From Bacillus shivajii (lineage in GTDB: Bacteria; Bacillota; Bacilli; Bacillales; Salisediminibacteriaceae), in NCBI RefSeq assembly GCF_020519665.1, contig NZ_CP084703.1:4030001-4094000 (forward strand): 64,000 nt of DNA, read 5' to 3'. The notes below the pieces were generated by a model that saw nothing but the letters and a program-made list of their open reading frames with translations, did not search any database and was not told the DNA's origin. Position 1 is the stretch's first letter. Each line of letters opens with the position of its first letter. The position numbers were made by a program, and so were the translations under genes. Positions 32,126-41,816 of this stretch are shown in pieces.

Positions 32126-33985
32126 TTATTTTAACTCTATATTAAAATTCATACTGTATTGCTTTTCTTCTATACTTCCTTTAACAGTCACACAGTTTAT
32201 TTCCTCTTTATTTAAATAATATAAACTCCTATAAGCTTCTTGGACCCTCACCAAACCATCTGTTTGTATACTACACATAAGTTGACCTTTATTATAAAGG
32301 TCAAACCCTGTCTTAGTCACTTTAACATCACAAGGTGTATGAAAATAAAAATCACACTCTTCTACATCTCCAACCACGACATCATTAACCGAGTATCCCA
32401 TTTCGTTTTTTTGAATCTTTCTGGTATGTTCATAACCTTTCTGTGAAACCATTGTTCCACTAAAATGCGAGGAGTTATAATCAATGTTTTTTGCCCTACT
32501 CCAGTCAAGCACCAAAAATGCCCCTTTTTTTGTCATTTGCTCCTTTCCATCAACCTTTACTGTATTATGAGCAGAAGTAAATGCTAGTTTTTTCCCCTCT
32601 GGATCTGCATATGAATAACTGCCAGCATCACAAAAAACATTTATACCTTTATGCCATAGGTCAATATGGAGTTGATCCATATGTGTCGGCCTCGTTTTAT
32701 TATCTTTTAAAATTGTCATTAAAAAGCTATTATCATTATACCTCAACGTATAAAGTCCTGCTTCAGGGTAACTGAAAGTCTTTCTCTTTATTTCTACCTG
32801 TGATATTTCACAAATATCTTTGATATTTGTAAACCATAAGATCTCTTCGTCATATAGCCCTTTATCATATATTCTTTGGTTATCAATGAGTGAATTTATT
32901 GTATTAATCACTGGCCGAAAATCACGGTAATTGCAATTTGTAACTGGAAAGATTAAAGCACCGTCATTAGATCCGCGGTTTGGAACATCACCATTTTCAC
33001 TTTGAATTTGATATAGCTGTTGAGCACTTTTATAAACAAGCGATTGACTCTCCTTTGAAAGGTTTTTCCCTGTTGCATCTCCAAGTGCCATAACACATTC
33101 CATAATTTGTAAAGCGAAACGCTGATAGTTTACTGAGTTTTGAATATAACCACCATCGTATGAAAACTGGAATTTTATCTCTTTCTCTAGAAGCTTATAA
33201 GCTCTATTTAAAGATTTACTATCCACAGCACACCAGCTTCCTATTATTAAACCAGTGATTTCAGATAAAGTATGGTTGTTTTTAATACAATTTTTTGCAT
33301 AAAAGAAGTTCGACAACACTTTCTTATAACTTCCTTCTACAAGTTTTTTTAAGTTTCTAACATCTCCACTATTTGGTAAGCCATATTGGGAAAATACAGA
33401 GTAATTCATCAACGCTGCTATCATTCGAAGTGTAGCTTCCTGACCACATTTATAATGAGGTCCATAAGGATAGGGGTTCTGCTTTACCCAGCTTTCTAAC
33501 TGGCTAGAAAACGCATAGTAATATTTTTCATCCTTCGTTAACATAAAAGCTCTTGAAAGATAGAAAAAATGAGTAAACCTTGAGGCTTCCCATATTGCTT
33601 TAATATCTCCTCGGTTAGGATCAAAGTCTGGGATTTGAAACCATTTTCTTTGTACATCTACCCTCGCCTTAGTCATCGGATGATAGTTCCACTGAATTGG
33701 TGAACCATAATCTAGTTCAACAGAAGAAAATCCCTTAATCTTACCATTAATTGAATTATCTGCTATAGTAATGATTTTTTCTTTTTCTCCAGAATCAATA
33801 TTCTTTAAAAAAGCTTCAATTGCATCGATATTTATTTCAAAGATATCAATTCTTTTAACGTCAACACTTTTCTCAAAAAGGCGCTCTGAAATAGGAAAAC
33901 GTTTTAGCATATTTAACTTTGTTGAGTATAAAAAGCGGTTAAATACCCACTTTACTCCATAATCTTTTACTAATGATTTAATCAT
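32126..33985 (-). CDS. Heparinase II/III family protein (putative polysaccharide lyase)
   Basis: 619 aa, no signal peptide. The N-terminal alpha/alpha toroid includes FTHFFYLSRAF, CGQEATLRMIAALMNYSVF and the conserved NNHTLSEITGLIIGSW. The C-terminal beta-sandwich has RPTHMDQLHIDLWHKGINVFCDAGSYSY and SAHNTVKVDG. Lyases of this family cleave uronic-acid-containing polymers. Similar genes are often found within polysaccharide clusters beside WbuB-type transferases. ManNAcA made by WecB/WecC is a plausible uronic target. The lack of an export signal suggests an intracellular or editing role, or export by another route. Confidence 0.82.
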   Translation of the reverse strand: MIKSLVKDYGVKWVFNRFLYSTKLNMLKRFPISERLFEKSVDVKRIDIFEINIDAIEAFLKNIDSGEKEKIITIADNSINGKIKGFSSVELDYGSPIQWNYHPMTKARVDVQRKWFQIPDFDPNRGDIKAIWEASRFTHFFYLSRAFMLTKDEKYYYAFSSQLESWVKQNPYPYGPHYKCGQEATLRMIAALMNYSVFSQYGLPNSGDVRNLKKLVEGSYKKVLSNFFYAKNCIKNNHTLSEITGLIIGSWCAVDSKSLNRAYKLLEKEIKFQFSYDGGYIQNSVNYQRFALQIMECVMALGDATGKNLSKESQSLVYKSAQQLYQIQSENGDVPNRGSNDGALIFPVTNCNYRDFRPVINTINSLIDNQRIYDKGLYDEEILWFTNIKDICEISQVEIKRKTFSYPEAGLYTLRYNDNSFLMTILKDNKTRPTHMDQLHIDLWHKGINVFCDAGSYSYADPEGKKLAFTSAHNTVKVDGKEQMTKKGAFLVLDWSRAKNIDYNSSHFSGTMVSQKGYEHTRKIQKNEMGYSVNDVVVGDVEECDFYFHTPCDVKVTKTGFDLYNKGQLMCSIQTDGLVRVQEAYRSLYYLNKEEINCVTVKGSIEEKQYSMNFNIELK

Positions 33986-34008
33986 ATGAACCTCTACTTT
34001 ACTATCTA

Positions 34009-35250
34009 TTATTTTACAATTAACTTTTCAAACTTATCGCTTATAACTTTAACAGTGTGATTCTTCTCAACAAAATCTCTTCCGTTCTTTCCGTAGATTT
34101 TAGACATGTCACTGTAGTTTTCATACATATTAAGAACATTATTAGTTAATAACTCAGGATTACCTTGCTCAATCGTAACTCCTGCATTAGCTTTTGTGAT
34201 TAGGCTCCCCCTAACATTTGAAGCAAAAATAATCGGTTTTGCTGAAGCCATATAATCATAAAATTTATTTTTACTAATTCCGTATTTAAATGCCTTCCTA
34301 TCCATAAGGCCACAGAAAAGTATTTTTGACTTTTTCAAAATTAATGGGATATTAGACCTTGGTTGTTTATCAATTATTAAAATATTATTTAAATTATATT
34401 GCTTTTGTAACGTTAATAACTTTTCTTTCTCTGATCCGCCACCAACTATTACAATCTTAATATTTTCATAACCTTCTAGCTGTTTTGCAGCAAAAATTAA
34501 GGTTTCTAAACCTTCACTTTTAGATAAAGCTCCTGTATACGTTACACAGAAATAATTATCGAGGGCCTCATTTAGTTCAGCAGGAAGTACTTCACTACTG
34601 TGATTGGTGTTTTCATCAAATTTATTAATATCTATACCATGAGGGATGTAATGAACTTTATCTTCATTTGTGCCAAACTTTTCATCCATATACTCGTATG
34701 CAAATGGTGCTGTTGTAACAATTTCATCTGCAATTTTGTAATACTTTTTCTCTAATGATTCAAAAAATGAGAAAATAACCTTCCTCTTTAAACCAGAAAG
34801 GTCTTCATACATGCTTAAAGGCCATAAATCTCTTACTTCTACAATAAATTTAGCGTTATACTTCTTACTTAGCTTATAACCAGAAATCCATGCAAACGGG
34901 TGTACAGAAGAAGCAATAATAACTGTCGGTTTCTCGCTAAATTTACTGTAAGATGCAGTCAAAATTTTATAGTGATAGTAATTCAACAAACGAGTAACGG
35001 TATTTTTATAACCTGGCTTAGTTTTAAACCTGACAAATTTCAAATTATCATTGAAAAAAATTTCATTTTCTTTCTCATTTAAAAGGTATTTTTGTTTCCC
35101 ATTATCGTACGATGATGCTAAAACAGTAACTTTGTGTCCCCGAGCACTTAAACTTTGCGCTAAATCAAAATGTCTTCCACCACCACCTGTGTCTGGAGCA
35201 TGTGCATGGTGGTTCAAAATTATAACATTATGCTTTTTGTAATCATCCAT
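34009..35250 (-). CDS. Glycosyltransferase family 4 (WbuB-like)
   Basis: 413 aa GT-B enzyme. The N-terminus has HHAHAPDTGGGGRHFDLAQSL, VEVRDLWPLSMYEDLSG and YIPHGID. The C-terminal donor domain has YTGALSKSEGLETLIFAAKQL, IVIVGGGSEK and KNKFYDYMASAKPIIFAS. WbuB-like enzymes typically add an N-acetylated aminosugar such as L-FucNAc, or ManNAc derivatives, to a lipid-linked acceptor. It neighbours the heparinase-like gene, a combination common in other clusters. Confidence 0.88.
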   Translation of the reverse strand: MDDYKKHNVIILNHHAHAPDTGGGGRHFDLAQSLSARGHKVTVLASSYDNGKQKYLLNEKENEIFFNDNLKFVRFKTKPGYKNTVTRLLNYYHYKILTASYSKFSEKPTVIIASSVHPFAWISGYKLSKKYNAKFIVEVRDLWPLSMYEDLSGLKRKVIFSFFESLEKKYYKIADEIVTTAPFAYEYMDEKFGTNEDKVHYIPHGIDINKFDENTNHSSEVLPAELNEALDNYFCVTYTGALSKSEGLETLIFAAKQLEGYENIKIVIVGGGSEKEKLLTLQKQYNLNNILIIDKQPRSNIPLILKKSKILFCGLMDRKAFKYGISKNKFYDYMASAKPIIFASNVRGSLITKANAGVTIEQGNPELLTNNVLNMYENYSDMSKIYGKNGRDFVEKNHTVKVISDKFEKLIVK

Positions 35251-35301
35251 TAATTTTCTTCACCGCCTATAGCTTCCAAGTACATATTAATTAAAACTAA
35301 T

Positions 35302-36276
35302 TTAATGTCTTAATATTTTCACTTCATTAAATTTCATCATATAAGTTCCTATATCATACTGACCTATTGTATCTAAATTAGCTTTACCACTAATATTATT
35401 AATAATCATCTTCGGTATATTTACACCACTTTCATATGCATGCGGATATCCCCCACCGAACCGAGGGTTTACCTCGGAGATATAATATTCATCATTAACC
35501 TTAAAAATATCAATGTCTATAACACCTTTATATCCAGTATCATTAACAAAGTCCTCAATTTGTTTTAGTAGTTCCATGTCTTTAACAGAAACCGATTTAT
35601 CAGTTTCTCCAGCTCTCATTTTTAATTTCTCTTTTAGAAAAATTGAAACAGGCTCTCCTGAAATTATATCAATATATACATCTGCACCGTATTCAATACC
35701 ATCCATGAACTCTTGTATCATTAAGTTATCAAACCTACTAAACAACAGTTCAATCTCTTCTTTCGATGTTACTTTACTTATATTGACACTAGCACTCCCC
35801 TTAACAGGTTTTACAAACACTGGATAGTTAATTACTCCAGCTTCAACGTCACAATAAAAGTGCTCTTTATCAACATAACTTTTAACAGTTTTAAATTTAT
35901 TTTGAACGCAGAATTCAAACATCTTATATTTATCAAAACACATTTCCACAACATCATAATTTGAGACAATTGGTGTTGTTCCAATATCCAAAAAGGCTTG
36001 CTCGTATTTCGCTAGTAGGCTTATTTCCGGATCTATCAGAGATAGAACGCCCTTTATATTATTCTCTTTACATATAGATAGAATAGTATCTAAGTATCCT
36101 TCTTCATCCATCCTTGGAACAATAAAGTATTTATCTGCATCATAAAGTGCTGGTGCTAAATCACTACTATCAGCAGCTATAACAAACCCTTTACCTTCTA
36201 ACTCTTGTTTGAAATAATGAACTATTTTATTTCTTGTTCCACAGCTTAATATTAGTATGTTCAAATCATCGTTCAT
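35302..36276 (-). CDS. ATP-grasp domain ligase
   Basis: 324 aa. N-terminal Rossmann-like pre-ATP-grasp region (ILILSCGTRNKIVHYF), then the ATP-grasp core with YPVFVKPVKGSASVNISKV, MIQEFMDGIEYGADVYID and the metal site SEVNPRFGGGYPHAYESG. This CarB-like group forms amide bonds between a carboxylate and an amine with ATP. It overlaps the PLP-enzyme gene by 11 nt and has GGAGG in front. Set in a bacillosamine-type module without a PglD acetyltransferase, it may acylate the sugar 4-amino group, as the ATP-grasp domain of Neisseria PglB2 does. Substrates are inferred. Confidence 0.85.
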   Translation of the reverse strand: MNDDLNILILSCGTRNKIVHYFKQELEGKGFVIAADSSDLAPALYDADKYFIVPRMDEEGYLDTILSICKENNIKGVLSLIDPEISLLAKYEQAFLDIGTTPIVSNYDVVEMCFDKYKMFEFCVQNKFKTVKSYVDKEHFYCDVEAGVINYPVFVKPVKGSASVNISKVTSKEEIELLFSRFDNLMIQEFMDGIEYGADVYIDIISGEPVSIFLKEKLKMRAGETDKSVSVKDMELLKQIEDFVNDTGYKGVIDIDIFKVNDEYYISEVNPRFGGGYPHAYESGVNIPKMIINNISGKANLDTIGQYDIGTYMMKFNEVKILRH

Positions 36277-37213
36277 CCTTCAAAGCCTCCAATTTATCAA
36301 AAAACAATGGTGTTCCACCTGTATGGATAAATAATACCTTTTTATCTTTAATGTAATTCTCTTTAATATACTCTTTCATACCCCAAAAAGCCTTACCTGT
36401 GTAAGTTGTATCCATTGGGATACCATCAGTAATTAGTACATCCTTGATGGTTTTTAATATTTTATTATTATAGGAACCATACCCTTCTAGTATATAATTA
36501 TCTATGAATTTTATGGCATCAAGGCTAGTTGGTTCTTTTCCTTGACCTAACAAATAATTATTCACACTTTCAAAAACAATTTGACCACCATATGGGTTTT
36601 TTCGAGCGTTGCTAATTCCAATAATTTCTCTTTCATCACCATGTAGGATTTTTCCACATATAAGTCCAGCTTGAGTAGTGCCTGTTCCAGTCGTATGAAA
36701 AATGTAGTCAAAATACATGCCTGTTGAGGCTTCGTAGTCCAGAATTTCTTCATATGCATTTACATAAGCCTGGGTTCCGATATCACCATGGCCTCCCCCC
36801 TGAATAAAATAGGGTTTATAGCCTTTTTCTCTTAACTCTTCCATCTTTTTATCAATTGTAATATGGACTTCAGATACAGGACAATGCGTAACTATGGCAC
36901 CAAACAGTTCAATCATTTCTTTATTAGAGGTTATATAGCTAGATTCACTTGGAGAAATAATATGGCACGGTATCCCCTTAGCCGCTGCAATATTGGATAT
37001 AATTCTACAATGATTCGAACTACTACTACCATACGTAACTACACTATCAGAAGACTCACTCTTTAATTTTTCAAAAAAAAGTACCGCTTTCCTTACCTTA
37101 TTCCCCCCAAATGATATAGGAAGAAGATCATCTCGCTTTATATAAAATGAGTTGTTATTTAGATTTCCACTTAACTTTTGAATCGGTGTTACTGGATAAT
37201 CAACTAGTTCCAA
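36266..37213 (-). CDS. PLP-dependent D-cysteine desulfhydrase / ACC deaminase-like protein
   Basis: 315 aa, fold type II PLP enzyme. The PLP Lys lies in SFGGNKVRKAV, then TYGSSSSNHCRIISNIAAAKG, FIQGGGHGDIGTQAYVNAYEEI and a C-terminal LFIHTGGTPLFFDK. The family includes D-cysteine desulfhydrase and ACC deaminase. Start TTG 37213, supported by AGGTGA and an in-frame stop just upstream. The tight overlap with the ATP-grasp ligase suggests that it prepares the acyl/amino donor that the ligase attaches to a sugar. This is inference; the exact reaction is unknown. Confidence 0.82.
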   Translation of the reverse strand: MELVDYPVTPIQKLSGNLNNNSFYIKRDDLLPISFGGNKVRKAVLFFEKLKSESSDSVVTYGSSSSNHCRIISNIAAAKGIPCHIISPSESSYITSNKEMIELFGAIVTHCPVSEVHITIDKKMEELREKGYKPYFIQGGGHGDIGTQAYVNAYEEILDYEASTGMYFDYIFHTTGTGTTQAGLICGKILHGDEREIIGISNARKNPYGGQIVFESVNNYLLGQGKEPTSLDAIKFIDNYILEGYGSYNNKILKTIKDVLITDGIPMDTTYTGKAFWGMKEYIKENYIKDKKVLFIHTGGTPLFFDKLEALKDER

Positions 37214-37232
37214 TTTTCATTTCACCTACATT

Positions 37233-37736
37233 TTACAGATAGTTTTCCACATCAAGAATATACAAATATCTATCTACATGTTTTCCATTATAAAATAAAT
37301 TGTTTCTTAGTAGCTTTTCTTGCTCAAACCCACATTTTTCAAAGAGTTTTTGAGCACGAATATTATCGACTTCTGTGTAAAGGTATATTTTCTTAAGGTT
37401 AAGTTCTTTATAAGCTTTTTTAATTAAAAGGTCCGTTGCAATACTAGCTATACCTTTTCCTCTAAATTCTTCTCCACCAAGACAAATGTAATATTCAGCT
37501 TCCATACTTTCAAATTCAATATTTAGCAGCCCAATTAATCCTGCAGGTTTTCCCGAATACGTGATAGTGTAGTCAATCCTATCATCTCTATCATCAAGAG
37601 ATTTAAACCATTGTAGAGTCTTATCTTCTCTTAGAGGCAGATCATAATGTAAATATTTATTATTATTCGTATCGTTTATCCACTTTACTTTATATGGAAT
37701 ATCGTCTTCTTGGAATTTTCGAATTGTAATTTGCAT
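37233..37736 (-). CDS. GNAT family N-acetyltransferase
   Basis: 167 aa RimJ/PseH-like GNAT: YYICLGGEEFRGKGIASIATDLLIKKAY (acyl-CoA loop) and NIRAQKLFEKCGFEQEKLLRN. AGGGAG precedes the ATG. Lying between the phosphosugar transferase and the PLP enzyme, it could N-acetylate the amino sugar made by the PglF/PglE pair, replacing the usual hexapeptide-repeat PglD. It could alternatively supply a PseH-like activity for the distant pse operon. The order favours the former. Confidence 0.82.
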   Translation of the reverse strand: MQITIRKFQEDDIPYKVKWINDTNNNKYLHYDLPLREDKTLQWFKSLDDRDDRIDYTITYSGKPAGLIGLLNIEFESMEAEYYICLGGEEFRGKGIASIATDLLIKKAYKELNLKKIYLYTEVDNIRAQKLFEKCGFEQEKLLRNNLFYNGKHVDRYLYILDVENYL

Positions 37737-37758
37737 ATTTTACTCCCTTGTGGTCTGA

Positions 37759-38391
37759 TTAATACTTAGAAGGTTTTCCAGATACTTTTGAGTTATTATG
37801 GGTATAAATACTTTCACGTTTAAACAATTTTTGTATTGTTTTAAAAAGAATCTTAATGTCTAACCATATATTAAATTTTTCAACATACTCAACATCAACC
37901 GGAATTCTTTCATCCCAAGATACAGAATTTCTAACCGTAACCTGAGTTAATCCAGTCATCCCTGGTTTCATTTCAAAACGCTTTCGTTGAAAGTCACTAT
38001 AATCCGCATATTTATACGGATGATGTGGCACAGGTGGTCTTGGCCCAACTAAGCTCATATCGCCAATAACAACGTTCCAAAGTTGTGGGAGCTCATCTAA
38101 GCTGGTTGCACGTAATAATTTCCCGATTTTTGTTATCCGATTATCATTCTCCGTTTTAACAAACAAACCTGATCCAATCTGTTCAGCATTAACAACCATA
38201 GTTCTAAACTTGAGTATCTTAAATACTGTACCATTTTTCCCAATCCGTTTTTGTTTGAAAAATACAGGACCTTTAGATGTTAATTTAATAGACAGTGCTA
38301 TGATAATAAGGATTGGAGAAATAATAATAACCCCTATTAAACTACCTAATATATCAATTGTCCGTTTTAAAAATAAATTCAAAGTCCTCAT
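37759..38391 (-). CDS. Sugar transferase (PglC/EpsL-type phosphoglycosyl transferase)
   Basis: 210 aa from ATG 38391 (GGAGG 7 nt upstream). A single N-terminal re-entrant/transmembrane helix (LGSLIGVIIISPILIIIALSI) is followed by the monotopic PGT signature: GPVFFKQKRIGKNGTVFKILKFRTM and the catalytic Asp-Glu in LDELPQLWNV, then VGPRPPVPHH. It moves a phospho-sugar from UDP onto undecaprenyl phosphate, the first step of repeat-unit assembly. By context the sugar is a bacillosamine-like trideoxyhexose. Confidence 0.9.
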   Translation of the reverse strand: MRTLNLFLKRTIDILGSLIGVIIISPILIIIALSIKLTSKGPVFFKQKRIGKNGTVFKILKFRTMVVNAEQIGSGLFVKTENDNRITKIGKLLRATSLDELPQLWNVVIGDMSLVGPRPPVPHHPYKYADYSDFQRKRFEMKPGMTGLTQVTVRNSVSWDERIPVDVEYVEKFNIWLDIKILFKTIQKLFKRESIYTHNNSKVSGKPSKY

Positions 38392-38395
38392 CACT

Positions 38396-39508
38396 TCACC
38401 TCCACAACCCCTTTATAATTTCTACAATTTTCTCCAACTGTGCATCCGTCATCTTCGTATCAGACGGCAAACAAACACCATCATCAAACAACTTTTCTGC
38501 TACATTCGTTCCTACAAAATCATACTTCTCAAAAAATGGTTGCATATGCATCGGCTTCCAGACTGGCCTTGACTCAATATTCTCAGCTTCCAGTACTTCA
38601 AATATATCGATCGGTCTCACTTTACCAGTTAACGTCATCGCACTTAACCAAAAGTTTGGCTCATCCCAATCGTTTACTGGCATAAATTCAATACCTTCTA
38701 AAGAACCTAACTCTCTCTTATAAAAGTCAAAGATATAACGTTTCTTTTCAACTCTTTCGTCTAATACTTTAAGTTGTCCTCTACCAACACCAGCTACTAC
38801 ATTACTCATCCGATAATTGAATCCTAATTCACTATGTTGATAGTGCCTCGCTTGGTCTCTAGATTGAGTTGCCCAGAATCTAGCTTTAGCAATTCTTTCT
38901 TCATTATTAGAAACGAGCATTCCACCACCAGAAGTAGTAATGATTTTATTTCCATTAAACGAGAAGATACCGTAATCACCAATTGTACCTGTATGCTTAC
39001 CTTTGTAGTAAGTTCCAAGAGATTCAGCCGCATCTTCAATTAGAACAACGTTATGTTTCTTACAAAGTTCAACTATTTGATCCATATCTGCTGACAATCC
39101 GTAAAGGTGTACAACGATAACTGCCTTTACTTCAGGATATTTTATAAACGCCTCTTCTAATGCTTTTGGACACATGTTCCACGTTTCATAATTACTATCA
39201 ATGAATACTGGTGTTGCATTTTGATAGATAATTGGATTTGCTGTAGCTGAAAATGTAAGTGTTGGACATAACACGATATCCCCTTCACCTACTCCTGCAG
39301 CTCTTAAAGCTAAGTGAATAGCTGCCGTCCCAGATGAAATTGCTGCAGCTGCTTTAGAACCGACCTTGTCTGCTAATTCTCTTTCAAACCCATTCACATT
39401 TTCTCCAAGAGGTGCAATCCAGTTCGTATCAAATGCTTCTTTTACATATTCCATTTCATAACCTTCATCACTCATGTGTGGTGATGAGAGATAAATCCGA
39501 TCTCCCAT
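38396..39508 (-). CDS. PglE/EpsN-type DegT/DnrJ/EryC1 aminotransferase
   Basis: 370 aa from ATG 39508 (AAGGAAG 6 nt upstream). MGDRIYLSSPHMSDEGYEMEYVKEAFDTNW is characteristic of the bacillosamine C4 aminotransferases. The PLP Lys is in FSFNGNKIITTSGGG. It converts UDP-2-acetamido-4-keto-2,4,6-trideoxyglucose to the 4-amino sugar. It follows the PglF-type dehydratase and overlaps the ribosome site of the sugar transferase gene, so the three form a pathway unit. Confidence 0.93.
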   Translation of the reverse strand: MGDRIYLSSPHMSDEGYEMEYVKEAFDTNWIAPLGENVNGFERELADKVGSKAAAAISSGTAAIHLALRAAGVGEGDIVLCPTLTFSATANPIIYQNATPVFIDSNYETWNMCPKALEEAFIKYPEVKAVIVVHLYGLSADMDQIVELCKKHNVVLIEDAAESLGTYYKGKHTGTIGDYGIFSFNGNKIITTSGGGMLVSNNEERIAKARFWATQSRDQARHYQHSELGFNYRMSNVVAGVGRGQLKVLDERVEKKRYIFDFYKRELGSLEGIEFMPVNDWDEPNFWLSAMTLTGKVRPIDIFEVLEAENIESRPVWKPMHMQPFFEKYDFVGTNVAEKLFDDGVCLPSDTKMTDAQLEKIVEIIKGLWR

Positions 39509-39698
39509 TGTCAACTTCCTTCCTCTTTGCAGTTACTTTTTTGTAACCCCTTCTTTTAGTCTTTTAGTACTTAGTTAGACCTGATCAAACTAACTACTAA
39601 TTTACTAAACATACGAAAATGGAGGTTACTGTTAGTTCACAAGTTCTACTAACAGTAACACTCACATACTATGCATTGTATTAAAACTTCATTTTTTC

Positions 39699-41519
39699 TT
39701 ACTTAACCACACTCAACCTACTCAAGCTCTCGACTCTAAAGTGCGCAATGTCTAACGTTTTTTCACGGAGTGTTTCCGTGCTGTTTCGTTCAAATTCATC
39801 GATAAGATCGTAAATGACGTTGATGTTTACTTGCGGTGTTTTCCCGCGATAAATTTGCGGATAAATTTGTTCTTTGTGAACTTCGTTTTCTCCGAGCAGT
39901 TCTTCAAACAGTTTTTCTCCTGGACGCATGCCTGTATAGGTGATTTCGATTTCGTCTTCACTAAAGCCAGAGAGACGAATTAAGTTTTTCGCAAGGTCAA
40001 CGATTTTCACTGGTTCACCCATATCAAGGACGAACACTTCGCCACCTTTTGCAATCGCTCCAGCTTGAATGACGAGTCGTGATGCTTCTGGGATCGTCAT
40101 AAAGTAACGCGTCATTTCTGGGTCTGTTACTGTGACGGGCCCACCTGCTTCAATTTGCTTTTTGAATAGTGGAATGACACTGCCGCGACTACCGAGCACG
40201 TTACCGAACCGAACCGCAACGAACTTCGTGTCACTGACAATATCCATATGCTGGACAACCATTTCTGCAATTCGCTTCGTTGCCCCCATCACACTCGTTG
40301 GGTTCACTGCTTTATCAGTTGAGATCATCACAAACGTATCAACACCTGCTTCATGAGAAGCTTCCGCAACGTTTTTTGTTCCAATCACATTGTTTTTCAC
40401 CGCTTCGTGCGGGTTTCTTTCCATAAGTGGGACGTGCTTATGTGCTGCTGCGTGATAGACGACATCTGGACGATGCTTATGCATCACGTCATTCATCCGT
40501 TCTTTATCTTGCACATCGGCAATCTCTGTCACAATCGTAATGTCTTGATACGTGTTTCTTAGTTCCAATTCGATACTATAAATACTGTTTTCACCATGGC
40601 CAAGAAGGACGATTTTCTCTGGGGTAAAGTTACACACTTGACGACATACTTCTGAACCGATCGAGCCACCTGCACCTGTTACTACGACCGTCTTTCCAGT
40701 CAGCTTGTTCCCGATTTTTTCTGTATCAAGTTCAACCGGCTCACGGCCGAGTAAGTCTTCTACTTGTACGTCACGAATTTGTTGAACAGACACTTTTCCA
40801 GACATAATGTCTTCAACAGACGGCATGATTTGTGTACGTACCTTTGTTTTTGAACAAATCGAGAAGATGTCATTAAGATCTGTTTTTGTAAGTGACGGAA
40901 TTGCAATTAAAATATGGTCAATGTTGTTTTCTTCAACGACCTTTGCTGTATCTCGTACACTGCCGATGACTGGTAGACCCATAATTTCAAGGTTATGCTT
41001 CGTTACGTCATCATCAACAAAGGCGACTGGGTGAAGCTCAGACGTTTCACTATTTAATAGTTGACGCGCAACCATGCTCCCACCGTCACCCGCACCGATA
41101 ATGAGTGTACGCTGTTTGTCTTTTCCTTTATTCAGCTTCGTATCGCGGTATAAACGCCACGAAAATCTCGACGCACCGATCAGTAAAATGTGCAACATCC
41201 ACGTGATAAGTAATGTACGAATGAAGAATCCTTGAAAGCCAATAAGTAAAATCACCGCAACGGTTACGATCGATAGCGTCACCGCCTTAAAGATCGCCGT
41301 CAACTCTTGAATACTCGCATATTGCCACACACGTTGATACAGCTTGTAGCGATGTGCAAAAATATGATGACAAACAAATAACGCAATTGAACTGACGATG
41401 ATTGCTGTTGGTACGATCGTTGCAGATGAACTTAACAGCCAATAACCAACATAAATTGAAAATAAAACAATGATTGAATCCACTAAAATAAGTAATCCTA
41501 ACCTCGTCTTAAACCCCAT
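39699..41519 (-). CDS. EpsC/PglF/CapD-type UDP-GlcNAc 4,6-dehydratase
   Basis: 606 aa, full-length membrane form. Four N-terminal transmembrane segments (residues about 8-125) are followed by a CoA-binding-like Rossmann domain (IIGAGDGGSMVARQLL). The catalytic SDR domain then follows: GAGGSIGSEVCRQ, HAAAHKHVPLMERNP, STDKAVNPTSVMGATKR, GNVLGSRGSVIPLF, and a C-terminal TGMRPGEKLFEELL. It opens the structural part of the cluster behind the leader RNA, just as epsC does in B. subtilis. It makes the 4-keto intermediate for the PglE-type enzyme. Confidence 0.94.
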   Translation of the reverse strand: MGFKTRLGLLILVDSIIVLFSIYVGYWLLSSSATIVPTAIIVSSIALFVCHHIFAHRYKLYQRVWQYASIQELTAIFKAVTLSIVTVAVILLIGFQGFFIRTLLITWMLHILLIGASRFSWRLYRDTKLNKGKDKQRTLIIGAGDGGSMVARQLLNSETSELHPVAFVDDDVTKHNLEIMGLPVIGSVRDTAKVVEENNIDHILIAIPSLTKTDLNDIFSICSKTKVRTQIMPSVEDIMSGKVSVQQIRDVQVEDLLGREPVELDTEKIGNKLTGKTVVVTGAGGSIGSEVCRQVCNFTPEKIVLLGHGENSIYSIELELRNTYQDITIVTEIADVQDKERMNDVMHKHRPDVVYHAAAHKHVPLMERNPHEAVKNNVIGTKNVAEASHEAGVDTFVMISTDKAVNPTSVMGATKRIAEMVVQHMDIVSDTKFVAVRFGNVLGSRGSVIPLFKKQIEAGGPVTVTDPEMTRYFMTIPEASRLVIQAGAIAKGGEVFVLDMGEPVKIVDLAKNLIRLSGFSEDEIEITYTGMRPGEKLFEELLGENEVHKEQIYPQIYRGKTPQVNINVIYDLIDEFERNSTETLREKTLDIAHFRVESLSRLSVVK

Positions 41520-41626
41520 TACTGCTTTCCCCCTTCAAAATCAAACATCTATTATCTTACATATATAAATACTGTTTTCAGCCAAAATTTAAATCTAGTC
41601 ACCGATAATGCTACCTAGCAAATTAA

Positions 41627-41688
41627 GAGAGCGCTCATCAATAGCCCTCAACGTCTATTGTGATCTATTGATGAACGCACTTTCATTC
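41627..41688 (-). terminator. Long inverted repeat before epsC-like gene
   Basis: GCGTTCATCAATAG ... CTATTGATGAGCGC forms a long stem on the minus strand, about 110 nt before the dehydratase gene. The following sequence (TCTCTTAATTT) is only modestly T-rich. It may be the intrinsic terminator that the upstream leader RNA is meant to override. Confidence 0.45.
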
Positions 41689-41816
41689 TTCATTCTATTA
41701 ACCATTATATAGGCTTGGTCATTTCGCACTAGTGAAAAATAAAACTAATAGTCTTTCACTCGATTCTACTTCACTCTTTCTCGATCACTTTTGTAAATAC
41801 ACAAATACTTTTACGC

